Source: an uncultured delta proteobacterium
GTDB lineage: Bacteria; Desulfobacterota; WTBG01; CAIYCZ01; CAIRTM01
Length of the DNA stretch: 42,369 nucleotides
Assembly (NCBI GenBank): GCA_903881505.1
Contig: CAIRTM010000064.1
Coordinates: 1 to 42,369 of the forward strand
Direction of reading: 5' to 3'
A model generated the notes under the pieces. It searched no databases and was not told where the DNA came from. It saw only the letters and a list, made by a program, of their open reading frames with translations. The position numbers and the translations under genes are program-made. How positions within the stretch are numbered: the first letter of the stretch is position 1; every line of letters begins with the position of its first letter. Positions 1 to 8,644 of the stretch are shown one piece after another.

Positions 1-531
1 GATATTCCCACCACCGTGGCCCTGGCCGGCTGCGAGGCCGCGCGCATGGGCGTGTTCATGTTCAACGTGCACGCCCTGGGCGGCAGCGCCATGATAGCCC
101 AAACCGTTAAAGCCGTGCGCAACCTGGCGGAAAAAGCGGAGACACCCGCTCCGCTGATACTGGCGGTGACCGTGCTGACCAGCATGGCGCAGTCCGACCT
201 TGCCGAGCTCGGGCTGCACGATCGGGTTGAACAGGTGGTTGTGCGCCTTGCGCGTCTGGCCCGTAATGCCGGAGCCGACGGTGTGGTGGCCTCGCCCCGT
301 GAAATCCGCCTGATAAAAGAAGCATGCGGGCCGGATTTCGCGGTGGTCACACCCGGCATCCGCCCGGCCGCGGCAGCGCAGGACGACCAGAAACGCTCCA
401 TGACCCCGGCAGAGGCGCTTGCAGCCGGAGCTGATTTTCTGGTCATCGGACGACCCGTAACCCATGCTCCTGACCCGCGTGCGGCCGCGACCGCGATCGC
501 ATCCGAACTGGAAGCCTGCCAGCGATGCTGA
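1..531 (+). CDS. pyrF: Orotidine 5'-phosphate decarboxylase, C-terminal part (5' end outside window)
   Basis: This is the last 176 residues of OMP decarboxylase, which makes UMP from OMP in the final step of cytosolic de novo pyrimidine synthesis. The reading frame is open from base 1, where it reads DIPTTVALAGC. That matches the segment just after the catalytic Lys/Asp cluster (family pattern K.HDIPNTV), so the missing N-terminus holds the catalytic residues. Later family segments are clear: NVHALGG, the VVASPREI loop, VVTPGIRP, and the phosphate-binding ADFLVIGRPVTHAPDP near the end. The full protein is usually about 230-240 residues, so roughly 60 are missing. The stop overlaps the rlmB start by 7 bases, which suggests translational coupling. 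Only the window edge truncates it; I see no damage. Confidence 0.93.
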   Translation, partial: DIPTTVALAGCEAARMGVFMFNVHALGGSAMIAQTVKAVRNLAEKAETPAPLILAVTVLTSMAQSDLAELGLHDRVEQVVVRLARLARNAGADGVVASPREIRLIKEACGPDFAVVTPGIRPAAAAQDDQKRSMTPAEALAAGADFLVIGRPVTHAPDPRAAATAIASELEACQRC

Positions 532-1274
532 CGCTTTACGGCATACACCCGGTCCTTGAAGCGCTCAAAAAACGACCGCGCGCCGTCAAATCAATCCACC
601 TTGCCCGGCAGGGCAGCGACGAATCCCTGACGCAGGTCAGAGAACTTGCCCAGAAGCACGGCATTGGCCTGCGTGCCGTTACCCAGCAGGAACTCATCCA
701 GCTGACCGGAAGTTCGCAGCATCAGGGCATTGCCGCGCAGGCGGAGCCGTTTCCCCTAAGTGATATCGACGATGTTATAATGCGCGCGCGCCGCAAAAAT
801 GAGCGCTGTTTTTTTCTTGTGCTTGACTGCGTGCAGGATCCGCAGAACACGGGCTCGCTCATCAGAAGCGCGGTGTGCTGCGGGGCGCAGGCCGTGATAT
901 TCCCGAAAGACCGCGCCGCCGGCCTGACCCCGGCGGTCGCCAAGGCTTCGGCCGGAGCAATCGAGCACATCAGCCTGTGCCGCGTGGTCAATATCGCCCA
1001 GACCCTGGACACCCTGCGCAGCAGCGACATCTGGGTCGCCGGGACCGTGCCCGAAGCAGGCCAGTCGATTTACGGCTTCGATTTCAAGCGCGACCTTGCG
1101 CTCGTGATCGGCGCCGAGGGGCCGGGCATGCGCCGCCTTGTGCGCGAAAAATGCGACGCGCTGCTCTCAATTCCCATGCCGGGCGGGTTTGAATCCCTGA
1201 ACGCTTCAATCGCCGGCGCAGTGGTCATGTTCGAAGCCCTGCGGCAGACACAAAGTACAAAGTTCGACGCATAG
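525..1274 (+). CDS. rlmB: 23S rRNA (guanosine-2'-O-)-methyltransferase RlmB, SPOUT/TrmH family
   Basis: The 249-residue length fits RlmB, which methylates the 2'-OH of a guanosine in the 23S rRNA peptidyl-transferase region using S-adenosylmethionine. The N-terminal substrate-binding domain (about 1-75) begins LYGIHPVLEAL and contains the SSQHQGIAAQ segment. The SPOUT methyltransferase domain follows with its three motifs: LDCVQDPQNTGSLIRSA (motif 1, with the catalytic-type N..R), LVIGAEGPGMRRLVREKCD (motif 2) and IPMPGGFESLNASIAGAVV (motif 3, which builds the knotted cofactor site). The ATG lies inside the end of pyrF (7-base overlap). A related TrmH-family 2'-O-methyltransferase with another rRNA or tRNA target cannot be excluded, but the N-terminal domain favours RlmB. 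Confidence 0.9.
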   Translation: MLTLYGIHPVLEALKKRPRAVKSIHLARQGSDESLTQVRELAQKHGIGLRAVTQQELIQLTGSSQHQGIAAQAEPFPLSDIDDVIMRARRKNERCFFLVLDCVQDPQNTGSLIRSAVCCGAQAVIFPKDRAAGLTPAVAKASAGAIEHISLCRVVNIAQTLDTLRSSDIWVAGTVPEAGQSIYGFDFKRDLALVIGAEGPGMRRLVREKCDALLSIPMPGGFESLNASIAGAVVMFEALRQTQSTKFDA

Positions 1275-1342
1275 GGGCAACCCCCTGTGATTGCCCGTTG
1301 ATTAACGGTTTCAAGGTTTAACCCACTACCCGGGGTTATTAC

Positions 1343-1987
1343 ATGTCTGAAAATACCGACGATTTCAACGAATGGGCTGCGTCAGTAATAAAGGCCGAGA
1401 ACCGATTTTGCCAGAAGGCCGTTGTTACAGGGGTTTCAGGCATCTGCCCGTTCGGGCATTGCGCGGGCGACAGCTTCACCCTGACCGCCCTGAACGCCGG
1501 CGGGATGTGCGGCGCCCTGCTCACGGCCGTCATTCCAGAAATCGTAGCCCTGCATTATGGCGGAAGCCTTGTGTGGGAAAACCGGAAGGACGGCTTCACC
1601 GGCTGCTGCCCTGAGGGCGGCCGGGTCACGGTCGAAGTCCAGCGTCAGGAAAACAGCAGCGGGGAAATGGTCAGGGAGGATTTTGCCTGGCGCGACATGA
1701 CCGGCAAGGGCTATCCTGCCCTTGATAACTATCGCGTGTTTGTTGATGTCGAGCATATTGAGGGTACCTGCATGTGGGGCCACAGCGTCGGGGACCGCAT
1801 CGAGATCGACCCGTTCAACGTGAACGGCATGTGCTGCCTGCTCTACAACCAGCTCTACCCGTACCTGCACGTGCTGCTGTCGGGTAAAACCCCGCCCTGG
1901 GCAGCGCGCGAGCACAGCTTTGCAGGAGAGTGCCCCGACACCTTCAACCGCCTTTCCTTCCGCCTGAGCGTCGAGCCGCGGTGCTGA
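1343..1987 (+). CDS. Tandem TIGR04076-family protein (two copies of one domain)
   Basis: This 214-residue protein has no signal peptide or membrane segment and is made of two copies of one small Cys-containing domain. Copy 1 (about 20-98) and copy 2 (about 115-210) share the same skeleton: V....G.C..GH..GD, then N.GGMC or NVNGMC, an aromatic/hydrophobic helix, a G....W turn, F.G.CP and a final beta strand. I recognise this as the uncharacterised family often named TIGR04076, normally one domain of about 80-100 residues. Its conserved Cys/His residues (G.CP.GH, G[GM]C, CP) suggest a metal or cluster site, but no activity is known to me. GGGG lies seven bases before the ATG. It sits between rlmB and a ferredoxin-type aldo/keto reductase, which fits a redox setting without proving one. 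Confidence 0.72.
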   Translation: MSENTDDFNEWAASVIKAENRFCQKAVVTGVSGICPFGHCAGDSFTLTALNAGGMCGALLTAVIPEIVALHYGGSLVWENRKDGFTGCCPEGGRVTVEVQRQENSSGEMVREDFAWRDMTGKGYPALDNYRVFVDVEHIEGTCMWGHSVGDRIEIDPFNVNGMCCLLYNQLYPYLHVLLSGKTPPWAAREHSFAGECPDTFNRLSFRLSVEPRC

Positions 1988-1991
1988 ATAG

Positions 1992-2020
1992 TTGACCTTC
2001 GCTCCCGGAAAGCATAAGAT
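1992..2020 (+). promoter_or_regulatory. Predicted sigma70-type promoter for the aldo/keto reductase gene
   Basis: TTGACC (1992-1997) and TAAGAT (2015-2020) are separated by exactly 17 bases, just after the stop of the upstream gene. Transcription would begin near 2027, leaving a leader of about 85 bases before the chosen ATG at 2112. This is a match by eye to the consensus, with no experimental support. Confidence 0.5.
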
Positions 2021-2111
2021 AGCTCCCAGGCAATAATCAGCCAGCGGTGCCGGCATTAACACATAGAGTGTTCAAAACGACACAACCTTGATGGATACAT
2101 CAGGAGTTCAC

Positions 2112-3161
2112 ATGGAAAAGATCAGGCTGGGTACAACAGGACTGATGGTTACCCGCATCGGGTTCGGCGGCATTCCTATCCAGACCCCACCTGAGGATGA
2201 GGCCATAGCGCTTGTGCGCGACAGCCTTGACCGGGGCGTCAACTACATTGACACCTCGCGCGTGTACACCACCAGCGAAGAGCGCATCGGCAAGGCGATT
2301 GCCGGACGCAGGGCGGACGTAATCCTTGCGACCAAGAGCGTTTCGCGCACCCCTGAGGCGATTCTGGCAGACCTTGACCAGAGCCTGAAAAACCTGCAGG
2401 CCGGCTATGTCGATCTGTTCCAGTTCCACAACGTAAGCACCGAACAGGATTTGAAAACCGTGCTTGAACCCGGCGGACCGCTTGATGCGGTTCGCACAGC
2501 CCGCGAGCAGGGCCGCATCCGCCATATCGGCGTCACATCACACCGTTTGAGCGTAGCGCGCGACGCTGTGATGAGCGGCGCGTTCGAGACCGTCATGATC
2601 GGGCTCAATTTCGTCAACACCGAGGCGGCCGATGATCTGATCCCCCTTGCCCGTGAACGCGACCTTGGCATTATCGTCATGAAGCCCATGGCCGGCGGCA
2701 TGCTTGACAACCCTGCACTTTCCTTCAAGTATTTGAACGCGTTTCCGGACCTGCTGGTGCTGGTGGGCATTGCGAAGCTGGGCGAAATGGAGCAGAACAT
2801 CAAACTGCTTGATTTCAAAGGAGAGCTGACCGCAGAGGAAAAACGCGACATGGAGCGCATCCGCGACGAACTCGGTAACGGATTCTGCCGCATGTGCAAC
2901 TACTGCCAGCCCTGCCCCCAGAAAATCATGATTTCAGCCATCATGTATACCGAGGTCGCCCTGAAGCGCTTTGACCCCAAGCGGATTTTCGAGGGCGACT
3001 GGGACACATTCATGGATAAAATTCCGGACTGCATCGACTGCGGCGAGTGCGAAAAACGCTGCCCCTATGAGCTGCCGATCCGGTCGCGCATCAGGGCTGC
3101 CTTTGAGCGTTACAATAAAGCCAAGGACAAGTACCGGCAGGGCAAGCCCGTCAACCCTTAA
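2112..3161 (+). CDS. Aldo/keto reductase with C-terminal 2[4Fe-4S] ferredoxin-like domain
   Basis: This 349-residue cytosolic oxidoreductase starts with an aldo/keto reductase TIM barrel: LGTTGLMVTRIGFGGIP, then the catalytic Asp/Tyr region NYIDTSRVYTTSEERIGKA, DLFQFHNVS and IIVMKPMAGGML. The last 80 residues hold two Cys clusters, CRMCNYCQPCP and CIDCGECEKRCPYELPI, which look like [4Fe-4S] ligands. This architecture is common in anaerobes. The physiological substrate is unknown; electrons may pass between an NAD(P)H or carbonyl site and ferredoxin-like partners. I chose the ATG at 2112 because AGGAG (2102-2106) lies five bases upstream. The earlier ATGs at 2088 and 2091 have no ribosome-binding site and would add only eight residues. 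The Tyr of RVYTTSEE is probably the catalytic one. Confidence 0.88.
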   Translation: MEKIRLGTTGLMVTRIGFGGIPIQTPPEDEAIALVRDSLDRGVNYIDTSRVYTTSEERIGKAIAGRRADVILATKSVSRTPEAILADLDQSLKNLQAGYVDLFQFHNVSTEQDLKTVLEPGGPLDAVRTAREQGRIRHIGVTSHRLSVARDAVMSGAFETVMIGLNFVNTEAADDLIPLARERDLGIIVMKPMAGGMLDNPALSFKYLNAFPDLLVLVGIAKLGEMEQNIKLLDFKGELTAEEKRDMERIRDELGNGFCRMCNYCQPCPQKIMISAIMYTEVALKRFDPKRIFEGDWDTFMDKIPDCIDCGECEKRCPYELPIRSRIRAAFERYNKAKDKYRQGKPVNP

Positions 3162-3226
3162 GCTTTTGCCGGGTTAGGCTGTGCTGGCCTGACGCGTTGC
3201 TCACTTCCTCAGGGCATTCAATACAA

Positions 3227-3259
3227 AAGCGCCGCGGCCTTTTGAAGGCTGCGGCGCTT
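3227..3259 (-). terminator. Strong hairpin between convergent genes; terminator for the minus-strand Vor/nitrilase operon
   Basis: A 13-base-pair stem (3227-3239 with 3247-3259, one G-T pair) encloses a 7-base loop. Read on the minus strand the stem is followed by TTTTGTAT, which suits rho-independent termination of the nitrilase gene ending at 3314. On the plus strand the downstream bases are CGTGTT, so termination of the aldo/keto reductase transcript would be weaker. Confidence 0.7.
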
Positions 3260-3313
3260 CGTGTTCTCAAACAGACGGCTTTCACCCGGGCAGGCACAAC
3301 CTGCCTTGTATGC

Positions 3314-4231
3314 TTACCACTCTTCTTCTTCCGGATAGTAGCCCAGAAACTCGTCGTAGAGGTCGGTGCGGCGGTCGGTGTGCGGATTGTTGAAAGCCGA
3401 CCAGTGGCGGTAGCGGGCCGCCATGACGTTGATCTCGGCGATGACCACTTCGGGTTTGTTCGGATCGGCCGGGCCGGCGACGAAACCGCCGCCCGGATCG
3501 GTGATGCAGCTGTTGCCGATATAGACGCAGCCGCGCTCTTCTCCGACGCGGTCGGCGCAGATGCTGAACACCGCGTTCATAAGCGACATCTGCGCGGCCG
3601 AGGTCGCCGCGGTGGGTTTCTCCTTGGTCTGCAGCGGATCGACCACGACCCAGTTGGTGCTGTCGCAGATGATGTCGGCGCCCTGCGCGGCCAGGATGCG
3701 GGTCACTTCCGGAAACCAGACGTCATAGCATACGCGGCAGCCGATCTTGCCGAACGGCAGGCTGAACACGGGAAAACCCAGGTTGCCGGGCTCAAACCAA
3801 AGCTTTTCCTCGTTCCACAGGTGCGTTTTGCGGTACGTGCCGATGTAGCCCTCCGGACCGACAACCACGACGCTGTTGTAGAGATGATTGCCCTCGCGCT
3901 CGTTGATGCCGGCGCAGATGTAGGCATTATGCTTCTGGGCGGCCTTGATCCACTCCTGGGTGGTGGGGCCCTCGGGCACCTCTTCGCTCAGGGCGAAGGC
4001 TTCTTCGCGCGAGTTGAAAATATAGCCGGTGTTGCACAGTTCGGGCAGCACCATCAGGCGTGCCCCCTTGGCGCCGGCCTCATCAATAATTTTCAGCGTG
4101 GCCTCGACATTGTGGTCCTTGTCGCCGATACGGGGCTCCATCTGCAGCGCGGCCACTTTTACGAGGCTCTCCTTGCCGGGAACGCGCTCACCGGGATAGG
4201 GCGGTACGGGAATCTGCTGGAATTTTGACAT
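3314..4231 (-). CDS. Nitrilase-superfamily carbon-nitrogen hydrolase (amidohydrolase)
   Basis: This 305-residue cytosolic protein carries the nitrilase catalytic triad: Glu64 in LPELCNTGY, Lys135 in YRKTHLW and Cys168 in GCRVCYDVWFPE. It should cleave a non-peptide C-N bond (amide, carbamoyl or nitrile). The motif set resembles amidases and N-carbamoyl hydrolases more than true nitrilases, but the substrate cannot be read from sequence. An N-terminal extension of about 22 residues precedes the core, and an acidic tail ends in EEEEW. AAGGAG lies seven bases before the ATG. It is the last gene of the operon that starts with vorD, 24 bases after the Cys-rich protein. This suggests a role in supplying or clearing an amide or 2-oxoacid linked to the oxidoreductase, for example an omega-amidase-like step. 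That link is inference. Confidence 0.82.
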   Translation of the reverse strand: MSKFQQIPVPPYPGERVPGKESLVKVAALQMEPRIGDKDHNVEATLKIIDEAGAKGARLMVLPELCNTGYIFNSREEAFALSEEVPEGPTTQEWIKAAQKHNAYICAGINEREGNHLYNSVVVVGPEGYIGTYRKTHLWNEEKLWFEPGNLGFPVFSLPFGKIGCRVCYDVWFPEVTRILAAQGADIICDSTNWVVVDPLQTKEKPTAATSAAQMSLMNAVFSICADRVGEERGCVYIGNSCITDPGGGFVAGPADPNKPEVVIAEINVMAARYRHWSAFNNPHTDRRTDLYDEFLGYYPEEEEW

Positions 4232-4255
4232 GGTCGTTCTCCTTCCGTGAATTGT

Positions 4256-4561
4256 TTAATGGAACATCCGCTCAGCGGCCGGGCGGGTTGTGAGCATGCC
4301 GCGCCCCCGGTTGAAAGGGTCCTGGGTAAACCGCTGCCGGCATTTATTGCACAGGACAAATGACAGCTCCTGGTAGAGCTCGTCATCGTAATTTTCAGCA
4401 TCGCTGCCGGCGCAGTCCTGCATGCTGAAGCAGGCATGGTCGCACTCCTCGCCGTCGCACACCATGCCGGCGACATCGGACACGACCTGCACATGCACGG
4501 TAAAGCGCTCTGATCCCTCGGGCAGATAGGCCCCGCAGCGATCGCAAAAACAATCTGACAT
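4256..4561 (-). CDS. Small Cys-rich putative metal-binding protein, unknown function
   Basis: I do not recognise a named family for this 101-residue protein. Its cysteines are grouped: CFCDRCG at the N-terminus, CDGEECDHACFSMQDC in the middle and a late CNKC pair. CDRCG with CNKCRQRF resembles a split zinc ribbon. The middle is acidic (DAENYDDELYQEL). There is no signal peptide or membrane segment. AAAGG lies seven bases before the ATG. It sits between the ACT-domain gene (29 bases upstream) and the nitrilase gene (24 bases downstream), so it is probably co-transcribed with the Vor operon. A zinc-ribbon regulator or a metal/Fe-S accessory protein are both possible. Confidence 0.7.
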   Translation of the reverse strand: MSDCFCDRCGAYLPEGSERFTVHVQVVSDVAGMVCDGEECDHACFSMQDCAGSDAENYDDELYQELSFVLCNKCRQRFTQDPFNRGRGMLTTRPAAERMFH

Positions 4562-4590
4562 AAAAAAACCTTTCTCGTATCAACAGCCGG

Positions 4591-5019
4591 CTACAACGAA
4601 TATATTTCCTTGCCCAGGGTCTGTACCCAATTTTTCTGCAGCACTTCCTGAGCCTGCTCGATTTTGTCGACCCCGAGGATGACAATGGCCTGCTCGCTCA
4701 CGCGGCCCAGGTACGGATACAGGTAATGTATGTTGACGCCGGCGTTGCGCAGGGGCCGCACTACGGCATTGAGACCGCCCGGGTGGTCAGGCGTTTCAAC
4801 TGCCAGGACGTCTGTTTCATAAGCCGACAGGTCCTGGCCCTTCAAAATATTCATGGCCTTCTCGGGATCATCGACCACGAACCGGACCGTGCTGACCTCG
4901 GAGGTGTCGGCTACCGATATCGCCCGGATATTGACACCCTCCTTGCCGAGCAGTTCGCTCAAGTCGGCCAGCTGGCCGGGAATATTTTTCAAAAGGACTG
5001 AAATCTGCTTAATCACCAT
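4591..5019 (-). CDS. Tandem ACT-domain protein
   Basis: The 142 residues form two ACT domains: 1-68 (IKQISVLLKNIPGQLADLSE and the VNIRAISV strand) and about 70-142 (a second PGGLNAVVRPLRNAGVNIHYLY unit). ACT domains bind amino acids and transmit allosteric signals. With no catalytic domain attached, this is probably a stand-alone regulatory or ligand-sensing protein. Such proteins often lie beside 2-oxoacid:ferredoxin oxidoreductase or aryl-CoA ligase genes. Its start overlaps the end of the gamma-subunit gene by 11 bases, which implies translational coupling with the Vor complex. The ligand may be the amino acid whose 2-oxoacid the complex oxidises; that is inference. Confidence 0.83.
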   Translation of the reverse strand: MVIKQISVLLKNIPGQLADLSELLGKEGVNIRAISVADTSEVSTVRFVVDDPEKAMNILKGQDLSAYETDVLAVETPDHPGGLNAVVRPLRNAGVNIHYLYPYLGRVSEQAIVILGVDKIEQAQEVLQKNWVQTLGKEIYSL

Positions 5020-5556
5020 GTTCGTGCTCCTCGATAAAATGATATCCCCGCTCGAACGCTTCCTGGTTGGCCTTGAGCAGTTTGGCTTTGCCAGCCCCCA
5101 GGATATCGGGCAGGTGTTTCAGCATCCGGTCGAAGGACAGCAGGCTGCTGACCGCGATAAAAGCGCCCAGCATGATCATGTTGGCCACTTTCACATTGCC
5201 GATCTGCCGCGCAAGCTCGGTAATCGGAACCCCCCTGGTCTCGATATCGCCTCGCACAAACGAGGGCTCGACCAGTGAAGAATTATACAGCAGAAAACCG
5301 CCTGAATGAAGCAGATTCTGGAAGCGGGAAAACGACGGCTGATTGAGCGCCACCACAAACTCGGGCTCCGAGGCGATCGGGGAGGCAATCTCCTCATCGG
5401 ATATGGTCACGGTACAGTTGGCCGTCCCGCCGCGCACTTCGGCGCCGTATGAGGGCAGATAGGTGACAAATCTGCCCTGCAGCATGGCGGCCTGCGCCAG
5501 GATCTGCCCGGTTGACAGCACCCCCTGGCCGCCGAATCCCGAAAAAATGGTCTTGA

Positions 5557-5563
<7 letters not shown>
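5009..5563 (-). CDS. vorC: 2-oxoacid:ferredoxin oxidoreductase, gamma subunit (VorC/KorC type)
   Basis: This 184-residue protein is the gamma (catalytic-domain-III-like) subunit of the ferredoxin-dependent 2-oxoacid oxidoreductase family, which forms acyl-CoA, CO2 and reduced ferredoxin. Family hallmarks are the N-terminal FSGFGGQGVLSTGQILAQAA loop, SYGAEVRGGTANC and EPEFVVALNQPSF. The length matches free-standing gamma subunits of four-subunit enzymes. It overlaps the beta-subunit gene by 7 bases and the ACT-domain gene by 11. Substrate class (branched-chain 2-oxoacid versus 2-oxoglutarate) cannot be fixed from this subunit. I use vor from the overall similarity of the alpha subunit to VorB proteins. 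Confidence 0.87.
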
Positions 5564-6293
<730 letters not shown>

Positions 6294-6297
<4 letters not shown>

Positions 6298-7379
6298 TGT
6301 TTGCGTTTCCTTATGGCCTGATAGTAGCGCCGGGCAATGCTGCGGCCGAGTTCGCGCGCAGAAGGCACAACGCCGCCGGGACGTCCGTAGAAATGAATCG
6401 TGCCCTGCCCTTCAAGCGCCAGGCGTACGTCATCCACCATCTGGCCCGTGCTCATCTCAAATACGAAAAAATCCTTAATCGTCTGGGCCGCCTCGCGGAT
6501 CGCCTTGACCGGAAACGGGCTGACGGTAATGGGCCGGATCATACCCACGCGCAGGTTGGCATCCTCGCGGCGCAGGCGGTTAATGGCCCCCTTCGCGATG
6601 CGGGCCGCTGTTCCATAGGCGATCACCACCATGTCGGCGTCATCGAGCATGTAGCCTTCCCAGCGGGTCTCGCGCTCTTCAATACGCTTGAATTTCCTGA
6701 CCAGCTTCCAGTTATGTTCTTCCATGTCCTTGGTGTCGAGAATCAGCGATTTCACCAGGCGCGCCGGGCGGCCCCTGGCACCGGTCAGGATATAGTCCTT
6801 CTCCGGCATTTTTTTGCCCTTGCGGGGCTTTGGAATAATTACCGGCTCCATCATCTGGCCCAGCATGCCGTCGCCCATGATCATGACCGGCGTGCGGTAC
6901 TCATCGGCAACGTCAAAAGCGTGAAAGGTCAGATCGGCCATTTCCTGTACCGACGCGGGCGCAAAAACCACCAGCCGGTAATCGCCGTGCCCGCCGCCGC
7001 GCGTTGCCTGAAAATAATCCGACTGGGCCGGGGCGATATTGCCCAGGCCCGGACCGCCGCGCATGATGTTCACGATGACCGCCGGCAGCTCCGATCCCGC
7101 CAGAAAGGAAATGCCCTCCTGCTTGAGGCTGATGCCGGGGCTGCTCGACGATGTCATGGCGCGCGCGCCGGCAACGCTTGCTCCCAGCACCATATTGATG
7201 GCGGCCAATTCACTTTCAGCCTGAATAAATACGCCGCCGGGAACTTCAGCAAGGCGCTGCGACATATACTCCGGCAGCTCATTCTGCGGGGTGATGGGGT
7301 AGCCGAAATAGCAGGTGCAGCCGGCCTGAATCGCCGCCTCGCCGATGGCATGCGTGCCGTACATGAGTTTTTTATTCAC
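6294..7379 (-). CDS. vorB: 2-oxoacid:ferredoxin oxidoreductase, alpha subunit (VorB-like)
   Basis: The 361 residues match alpha subunits annotated as VorB (3-methyl-2-oxobutanoate dehydrogenase). The N-terminus has GTHAIGEAAIQAGCTCYFGYPITPQNE, the pyrimidine-domain pattern with the YPITP motif that contacts TPP and substrate. Next come FIQAESELAAINMVLGAS, the TSSSSPGISLKQEG loop, and a C-terminal domain with VVIAYGTAARI and GMIRPITVSPFP. The stop overlaps the beta-subunit start (ATGA), and the start lies inside the delta gene. Together with the ACT protein this points to oxidation of an amino-acid-derived 2-oxoacid such as 2-oxoisovalerate, but motifs do not exclude 2-oxoglutarate. Confidence 0.85.
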
Positions 7380-7581
7380 GATACACCTCGATAATCGCTT
7401 CCGGGCACATCAGGGCACACGTTCCGCAGCCGGTACACGGCTTGTCAGGATCACACTCGGCATAGGCATAGCCCTTTGCATTGAGCTTCGCCGATACCCG
7501 AATGCAGCCCTTGGGGCAAAACGTCATGCACAGGCGGCAGCCTTTGCATTTTTCATGGTGAATGAGTATCTTTCCCTGCAT
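7372..7581 (-). CDS. vorD: 2[4Fe-4S] ferredoxin-type delta subunit of the Vor complex
   Basis: This 69-residue protein contains two complete [4Fe-4S] motifs: C12-x2-C15-x2-C18-x3-C22 (CKGCRLCMTFC) and C49-x2-C52-x2-C55-x3-C59 (CTGCGTCALMC). It would carry electrons from the TPP active site to external ferredoxin. It is the first gene of the delta-alpha-beta-gamma order, overlaps the alpha gene by 8 bases, and ends in a short EVYRE tail. GCAGGG-like bases lie close upstream of the ATG but the ribosome-binding site is not strong. The 146 bases before it separate it from the GatB/YqeY gene and are AT-rich near the start (7590-7620), a likely place for the operon promoter, though I see no convincing -35/-10 pair. 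Confidence 0.9.
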   Translation of the reverse strand: MQGKILIHHEKCKGCRLCMTFCPKGCIRVSAKLNAKGYAYAECDPDKPCTGCGTCALMCPEAIIEVYRE

Positions 7582-7727
7582 AATTCAACCGAAATAATAA
7601 AGTTTATAATTTTAACAGTAAACGGCGGCATGCGTCAATGAATATATTCGGCGCAGAGCGCGCCTGGCACGGCGCATATGCCGGAAAAACCGGCGCGCGC
7701 GCGAACACACGCATATCTGAGGGGGGC

Positions 7728-8177
7728 CTAGGCCTGAAGCAATTGCAGTTCCTGCTTGACGATGGCGCTGACCGTGCTGCCGTCGGAGCGCCCGGCGACT
7801 TTGGGCATGCAGCACTTCATCACCGCACCCATCTGCTGCACGCCGCGGGCTCCGCTTTCGGCAATGGCCGCGCGCACCAGGGTGCGCAGTTCATCTTCGG
7901 CGAGCTGCTGCGGCAGATATGACTCGATCACGGTAATTTCGTCCAGCTCTTTGCGGACCAGGTCCTGGCGCCCGCCTTTTTCAAACTGCTCGGCTGCATC
8001 ACGGCGCTTGCGCACCATGCTTTGCAGAACCTGCACTGCCGCCTGCTCATCAACGGCAATGCCCTTCTCCTTTTCCTTGTACTGCAGCTCGGACAGCATC
8101 ATCCTGAGCGTGGAAAGACGCTCGGCGTCCCTGGCTTTCATGGCTGTTTTCATATCCTGACTTATGCGATTCTTCAT
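7728..8177 (-). CDS. GatB/YqeY domain-containing protein
   Basis: This 149-residue YqeY-family protein resembles the tRNA-binding tail domain of the amidotransferase subunit GatB. Family features: KNRISQDMKTAMKARDAERLSTLRMMLSELQYKEKEKG at the start, the Arg/Lys-rich SMVRKRRDAAEQFEKGGR helix, IESYLPQQLAEDELR, and GRSDGSTVSAIVKQELQ at the end. Its role is not firmly established; a link to tRNA-dependent amidation is usually proposed. I chose the ATG at 8177 because AGAGG lies seven bases upstream. Longer in-frame starts (GTG at 8201, ATG at 8192 and 8183) lack a properly spaced site and add residues before the conserved core. It may be the first gene of a transcript reaching the Vor operon. Confidence 0.87.
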   Translation of the reverse strand: MKNRISQDMKTAMKARDAERLSTLRMMLSELQYKEKEKGIAVDEQAAVQVLQSMVRKRRDAAEQFEKGGRQDLVRKELDEITVIESYLPQQLAEDELRTLVRAAIAESGARGVQQMGAVMKCCMPKVAGRSDGSTVSAIVKQELQLLQA

Positions 8178-8644
8178 GGACATGCCTCTCATGTGCGGCA
8201 CGGTTTATTTCCCCCGGTGCCGGCCTGCGTGTTCGCCGTTTAAACCCCTCTTATATGTCGAGCAATGTTAAGCATAAAACAAATCCCTGTATGATGTCAA
8301 GCGTACCGCCCGCGCACATAACACGAGACAAACAAAACACGCATGCATGCGCAACAGCATGTCTGCATCGATGCTTTTTGTTATTTCAGGATCCGGTCTG
8401 TCCGGTTTGCGTTGCAAGAGCCGGGGGGCAAGCCCTCTGGTCCGTTCACGGCATAGTGGAGACTCCCGGATCCGGAGAATAAGCCATTAAGCGCGCATTG
8501 AAAAAAACTCAAAAAAAGTTACAATACACACACGGCCCGATGGCCGCGCAATCGCTGGTTTCCGGAAAAGTACGGCAGCACATGCAAGGTCGGCAGTAGT
8601 CCCTGTTTCCAGAAAACACGAGTAGCAAGCTATCAGGAGACGAT
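8178..8644 (+). other. Intergenic region upstream of the PAS-protein gene
   Basis: These 467 bases separate the divergent yqeY and PAS genes. Open frames here (for example 8255-8482) show no recognisable protein, lack ribosome-binding sites and have atypical composition. The right half carries an A-rich promoter (8498-8525) and a leader ending in AGGAGA before the PAS gene. I see no tRNA or obvious repeat. The left half, next to yqeY, should hold that gene's promoter but none is convincing by eye. Confidence 0.5.
8498..8525 (+). promoter_or_regulatory. Predicted sigma70-type promoter for the PAS-protein gene
   Basis: TTGAAA (8498-8503) and TACAAT (8520-8525) are 16 bases apart in an A-rich stretch. 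The predicted transcript would start near 8532 and carry a leader of about 110 bases to the ATG at 8645. This is a consensus match by eye only. Confidence 0.5.

Noticed and set aside
3197-4228. 343-residue plus-strand open frame
   Set aside because: It lies entirely opposite the nitrilase gene, which has a catalytic triad and a ribosome-binding site. The translated sequence is low-complexity, His/Ala/Gly-rich and matches no family.
8255-8482. 75-residue open frame upstream of the PAS gene
   Set aside because: No ribosome-binding site, no family signal and atypical composition; the region looks like a regulatory gap.
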